A stretch of 64,000 bases of DNA from JASJAR01 sp039198225 (GTDB lineage Bacteria > Pseudomonadota > Alphaproteobacteria > Rhodobacterales > Rhodobacteraceae), in contig JBCCTQ010000012.1 in the NCBI GenBank assembly GCA_039198225.1, positions 1 to 64,000 of the forward strand, written 5' to 3'. This document shows, one piece after another, positions 60,707-64,000 of this stretch. Position 1 is the first letter of the stretch, and every line of letters starts with the position of its first letter. The notes under the pieces are model-generated. The model did not search any database. It was given only the letters and a program-made list of their open reading frames with translations, and was not told where the DNA came from. A program made the position numbers and the translations under genes.

Positions 60707-61879
60707 TCAAAAGTCGACGAGTTCCACCCGGTCGCCGGCTGCCTTTGCAGGATCGTACGGCGGACGCACAATCAGGGCGTCGGCCCTGGCCAAGACGCTC
60801 AAGAGCGAGGAATCCTGATTGGGCAGGGGTTTGATGCCCTCTGTGGTGGCTTCGGCCCGCATATAGTGTTCCCTCGGCCCGTTCTCGGGCAAAGCTTCTG
60901 CGAGGTGGCCCGGGCGGCGAGGCGCAGGGGCGGAGGGGAGACCGGACAGCGCTGCGAGGGCCGGAAGGACGAAGATCCGCGCCGAAATTAAGGCTGAGAC
61001 CGGGTTGCCTGGAAGCCCGATCATCAGCGCCTTGCCGAGTTGACCGGCCATAACCGGCTTTCCCGGCCGCACCGCCACTTTGTGGAACGCCTTCTGAAAT
61101 CCCGCCCGTTCGGCCGCCCCGGCCACCAGATCATGGTCGCCCACCGAAGCCCCGCCGATCGTCAGGATGAGATCAGCCCCTTGGGCCAGCTCGAAACCCT
61201 GGGCGAGGGCCGCTTCGCAGTCTTCGGCATTGGGAAGGATCCAGGCCTTGCCTCCCGCCTCCTCGACCATTGCCGCCAGGGCCGGCCCATTGGAGGCGAT
61301 GATCTGGTCGGGGCGGGGCGTTTCACCGAGTTGGACCAGCTCGTCGCCGGTCGACAGGATGGCCACGTCGGGCCTTTGAAACACGTCGACCTCGGCCCGG
61401 TTCATCGCCGCGAGGAGACCAATATCGGCAGGGCCCAGGCGACGCGGCGCCTCCAAGGTGAACCCCACATCAAAATCCCCGCCCTTGGGGCGGATGTTCC
61501 GGCCGCTCGAGCGGTTTTCGCCAAGGACGATTTCACTTCCGTTTCGCGTGACATCTTCTTGTATCAAAACGGTTTCAACGTCTTCGGGCACTGGGGCGCC
61601 GGTAAAGATCCGCACAGCCTGGCCTGCCGCCAAATGGCCCGGCCAAGCACGCCCGGCCGCCGCTTCGCCGACCACTTGGTAGCGCGCACCGGCGGACGGA
61701 TCAGCATCCGCCACGCCGTAGCCGTCCATGGCCGAAGCGTCGAAAGGCGGTTGCGCGCGCGTGGCACTCACCGTTTCGGCCAGAACACGGCCAGCGGCGT
61801 TCCGAAGCGCGACACGTTCGGTCTGGGCGGGCTGGACAAGGGCAAAAATTCTGTCGAGCGCGGTTTCAACCGATATCAC
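60707..61879 (-). CDS. moeA: molybdopterin molybdotransferase
   Basis: 390-residue MoeA, which inserts molybdate into adenylylated molybdopterin. Domain signatures are AMDGYGVADAD, FTGAPVPEDVETVLIQEDV (in parts), the MoaB-like domain region ILTIGGASVGDHDLV and the GLPGNPVSALI motif. The start is GTG 61879 inside the moaC stop (GTGA). It is last in the trpD-trpC-moaC-moeA run. Confidence 0.95.
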   Translation of the reverse strand: MISVETALDRIFALVQPAQTERVALRNAAGRVLAETVSATRAQPPFDASAMDGYGVADADPSAGARYQVVGEAAAGRAWPGHLAAGQAVRIFTGAPVPEDVETVLIQEDVTRNGSEIVLGENRSSGRNIRPKGGDFDVGFTLEAPRRLGPADIGLLAAMNRAEVDVFQRPDVAILSTGDELVQLGETPRPDQIIASNGPALAAMVEEAGGKAWILPNAEDCEAALAQGFELAQGADLILTIGGASVGDHDLVAGAAERAGFQKAFHKVAVRPGKPVMAGQLGKALMIGLPGNPVSALISARIFVLPALAALSGLPSAPAPRRPGHLAEALPENGPREHYMRAEATTEGIKPLPNQDSSLLSVLARADALIVRPPYDPAKAAGDRVELVDF

Positions 61880-62349
61880 AAGGGAGCCTCGTAACGACCT
61901 GATTTGCCACCCTCTTTGAAGATCAGGCGGATGTCTTCGATAACCATACCCTTCTCGGCAGATTTGAGCATGTCATAGATTGTGAGTGCGGCCACGGAGA
62001 CCGCGGTCAGCGCTTCCATTTCGACCCCGGTCCGTCCGGTGGTTTTGACAGTGGCCTCGATCCGGATCCCGGGCCGGGCATGATCGATACTCAAATCCAG
62101 CGACACCTTGGCAAGGCTCAAAGGGTGACAAAGTGGGATGAGGTCGGCGGTCTTCTTCGCACCCATAATCCCCGCCAACCGTGCCACGCCCAAGACATCG
62201 CCCTTTTTGGCCTCGCCTTTAGACGCAAGATCAAGGGTTTCAGGGCTCATCTTCACCCAAGCTTCGGCAATTGCCACCCGGTCGGTCTCGGACTTTTCTG
62301 AGATATCGACCATTTGGGGGTCGCCCTTTTGGTCGAAATGGGAGAGCAT
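61876..62349 (-). CDS. moaC: cyclic pyranopterin monophosphate synthase
   Basis: 157-residue MoaC, which forms cyclic pyranopterin monophosphate in molybdenum cofactor synthesis. The signatures VDISEKSETDRVAIAEAW, LIPLCHPLSLAKV and KTTGRTGVEMEALTAV are present, including the catalytic Lys/His-bearing loops. Start ATG 62349 overlaps the trpC stop (TGATG); ATG 62313 is an internal alternative. moaA is not in the window. Confidence 0.95.
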   Translation of the reverse strand: MLSHFDQKGDPQMVDISEKSETDRVAIAEAWVKMSPETLDLASKGEAKKGDVLGVARLAGIMGAKKTADLIPLCHPLSLAKVSLDLSIDHARPGIRIEATVKTTGRTGVEMEALTAVSVAALTIYDMLKSAEKGMVIEDIRLIFKEGGKSGRYEAPL

Positions 62350-63167
62350 CAGGCGGCTCCGTCGAGGGCCGGGGCTGCGGGGTCGGCCAGAAGGGCTGCG
62401 GTGGCAGCGGCGACGTCGCTTTCCCGCATGAGGCTTTCGCCGATTAAGAAGCAGCGGGCACCGTGGCCGGCGAGGTCTTTGAGGTCATCCGGCGTTGACA
62501 ACCCGCTTTCGGCGACGAGGATCCGGTCCTCCGGCACCAGCGCGGCGAGGGTGCGCGTTGTCTCAAGTGTGGTTTCGAACGTATTGAGATTGCGATTGTT
62601 TATCCCGAGAAGGGAGCTTTTCAGGGATAGAGCCCGTTCCAATTCGGCCCGGTCATGGACCTCCACGAGGACGTCCATGTCCCAGGCGAGGGCCGCCTCT
62701 TCAAGTTCTTGCGCTTGCCCGTCAGAAACCGCGGCCATGATGATCAGTATCGCATCGGCCCCCCAGGACCGGGCTTCGCTCACCTGGTAGGGATCGTAGA
62801 GAAAGTCTTTCCGTAGCACCGGAAGATCCGTAGCGGCCCGAGCATCTATTAGGTAATCCGGCGCCCCTTGAAAGGAGGGCATGTCGGTCAGAACCGACAA
62901 GCATGTGGCACCACCTTCGGCATAGGCGCGGGCCAGGGCGGGGGGATCGAAATCGGCGCGGATCACGCCTTTGGAGGGGCTGGCTTTCTTGATCTCGGCA
63001 ATCAGACCGTAGCCAGAGCCACTTGCTGTTTTGAGTGCGGCCGCAAATCCCCGTGGTGCCTCGGCGGCCTTGGCGGCGGCCTCCAGGGCGGCGAGGGGAC
63101 GGGCAGCTTTGGCCCGTGTGATCTCGTCGAGCTTATAGGCTTTGATCTTGTCGAGGATGCTGGCCAT
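62349..63167 (-). CDS. trpC: indole-3-glycerol phosphate synthase
   Basis: 272-residue TIM-barrel IGPS of tryptophan synthesis, single-function (not fused to TrpF). Seen are IAEIKKASPSKGVIR near strand 2, DPYQVSEARSWGADAILII, LGINNRNLNTFETTL and VAESGLSTPDDL. It lies between trpD and moaC and overlaps moaC by one base, an order common in Rhodobacterales. Confidence 0.96.
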   Translation of the reverse strand: MASILDKIKAYKLDEITRAKAARPLAALEAAAKAAEAPRGFAAALKTASGSGYGLIAEIKKASPSKGVIRADFDPPALARAYAEGGATCLSVLTDMPSFQGAPDYLIDARAATDLPVLRKDFLYDPYQVSEARSWGADAILIIMAAVSDGQAQELEEAALAWDMDVLVEVHDRAELERALSLKSSLLGINNRNLNTFETTLETTRTLAALVPEDRILVAESGLSTPDDLKDLAGHGARCFLIGESLMRESDVAAATAALLADPAAPALDGAA

Positions 63168-63223
63168 GGGGTCTGCCTAGCCCGGGTCGGGGCGGAAGAA
63201 AAGTCTCCCGCCGGCGCGCGGCG

Positions 63224-63269
63224 CCGATTTCCGGTCCGGAAATCGGCCCGGGAAACGCTCGCGTTTTCC
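63224..63269. repeat. two adjacent palindromes between trpD and trpC
   Basis: CCGATTTCCGG-T-CCGGAAATCGG (63224-63246) is a perfect 11-bp inverted repeat around one base. It is followed by GGAAACGC-TC-GCGTTTTCC (63251-63269), a second hairpin with one bulge. Neither has a U-run. They may be an interspersed intergenic repeat or a processing/attenuation structure within the trp operon. Confidence 0.5.
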
Positions 63270-63272
63270 GTC

Positions 63273-64000
63273 TCAAGCGGAGGTGATGTGTGCCAGGGCT
63301 TCGACTTTGGCTTTTGCTTTACCGCTGTCGATGCTTTCGGCGGCAAGATTGACGCCGACCTTAAGATCGCTCGCTTTGCCGGCAATCCCGAGGGCAGCGG
63401 CCGCATTCAAAAGGACCGCGTCGCGATAGGCCGACGGCGCGCCGTCCAGAAGCGCGCGCAGAGCGTCCGCGTTCTCGGCTGGGGTCCCGCCTCTGATTGC
63501 CTCGAACGGATGGGTCGGAAGACCCGCCTCTTCGGGGTGGATCTCGCGGTCGACCACCTGGCCGTTATCGAGCACAGCGACGTCCGTAACTCCGGTGATC
63601 GTGATCTCATCGGTCCCGTCCGATCCGTGGACGACCCAGGCCCGATCGGTGCCGAGGGCCGCCAGGGTTTCGGCCATCGGGCGGAGAAGCGCTCGGTCAA
63701 AGGCCCCCGTCAATTGCCGTTTCACGCCCGCCGGATTGGTCAAAGGCCCGAGAATATTGAAAATTGTGCGCGTTCCGAGTTCGGCCCGCACCGGCATCAC
63801 ATGTTTGATCGCCGGATGGTGCATCGGCGCCATCATAAACCCGATACCGGCCTCCACGAGGGCCCGTTCGACAATCTCGGGCCCGATCATTACCTCTACC
63901 CCAAGCTCGCCCAGTGCATCGGCCGCCCCGGATTTTGACGAAAGGTTCCGGTTGCCGTGCTTGGCCACCGGAACACCCGTGCCGGCGACGACGATGGCGG
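63273..64000 (-). CDS. trpD: anthranilate phosphoribosyltransferase, C-terminal part
   Basis: The 3' part of trpD, which transfers phosphoribose to anthranilate in tryptophan synthesis. The reading frame runs open to the window edge, so the N-terminal domain start lies beyond. The catalytic region near the edge shows VAKHGNRNLSSKSGAADALE-type residues (KHGNRNLSSKSG), then HHPAIKHVMPVRAELGTRTIFN and LGPLTNPAG in parts. It is upstream of trpC by 105 bases containing two palindromes. Confidence 0.95.
   Translation of the reverse strand, partial: AIVVAGTGVPVAKHGNRNLSSKSGAADALGELGVEVMIGPEIVERALVEAGIGFMMAPMHHPAIKHVMPVRAELGTRTIFNILGPLTNPAGVKRQLTGAFDRALLRPMAETLAALGTDRAWVVHGSDGTDEITITGVTDVAVLDNGQVVDREIHPEEAGLPTHPFEAIRGGTPAENADALRALLDGAPSAYRDAVLLNAAAALGIAGKASDLKVGVNLAAESIDSGKAKAKVEALAHITSA

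Noticed and set aside
62868..63938. Plus-strand open frame across trpC and trpD
   Set aside because: Antisense shadow of two recognised genes.
1..64000. CRISPR arrays, insertion sequences, prophage genes
   Set aside because: No regularly spaced repeats, transposase, integrase or phage structural genes were found on either strand.

Overview
This window is about 64 kb of GC-rich alphaproteobacterial chromosome. Gene content and order point to the Rhodobacterales. Supporting signs are an F0 ATP synthase operon with a b' subunit, trpD-trpC-moaC-moeA-lexA, ubiB-ubiE facing rpsT-dnaA-dnaN-recF-gyrB, a GTTC-N7-GTTC type SOS box at lexA, and a flagellar locus with FlaF, FlbT, DUF1217 and MotE-type proteins. 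No integrase, transposase, CRISPR array or plasmid gene was seen, so it reads as core chromosome with a few accessory operons.

Layout: 1-1256 is the end of the F0 operon (atpE, b', b). 1324-6855 is housekeeping: anmK and tyrS divergent, a 2Fe-2S ferredoxin with a VCBS-type exported protein, cysE, a DksA-like zinc protein and lipB. A tRNA-Leu(GAG) lies at 7067-7153. 7450-11625 (minus) is a tightly packed five-gene operon of unassigned function: an anchored OmpA-like protein, an XpaC-like two-helix protein, a periplasmic solute-binding/OmpA fusion, a membrane-anchored VWA protein and a soluble protein with the Coq4-type metal motif HDxxH-x11-E. This is the best candidate for an undescribed system. 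A patatin-like lipase follows. 13111-17526 (minus) is pncA, a three-part polar amino acid-type ABC transporter, then pncB, which suggests a niacin-related transporter.

17621-29817 holds trhO, a degenerate cyclic-nucleotide-domain protein, and the replication cluster gyrB, recF, dnaN, dnaA (minus) with a rhodanese-like gene, rpsT and mutM, then ubiE-ubiB. Legible control elements here are a gyrB promoter bracketed by an inverted repeat, a hairpin-plus-U-run terminator between dnaA and dnaN, an rpsT promoter and terminator, and an AT-rich stretch with one DnaA-box-like site.

29959-56514 is a near-continuous flagellar locus: hook assembly (flgD, fliK), flagellin with FlaF/FlbT, rod genes (flgB, flgC, flgF, flgG, fliE), P/L-ring parts (flgA, flgH), the export apparatus (fliI, fliH, fliJ-like, fliP, fliQ, fliR, flhA, flhB), MS ring (fliF), fliN, motA, motE and two fliL paralogs. 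motB, fliG, fliM and flgE/K/L/I are not in the window. A CtrA-like TTAA-N7-TTAG site sits between the divergent fliL and fliF.

56657-64000 holds a DUF4329/JAMM-like lipoprotein, ptsP (EI-Ntr), lexA with its SOS box, and the minus-strand operon trpD (5' end beyond the window), trpC, moaC, moeA. Many neighbouring genes overlap by 1 or 4 bases (TAATG, TGATG, ATGA, GTGA), so translational coupling is common.
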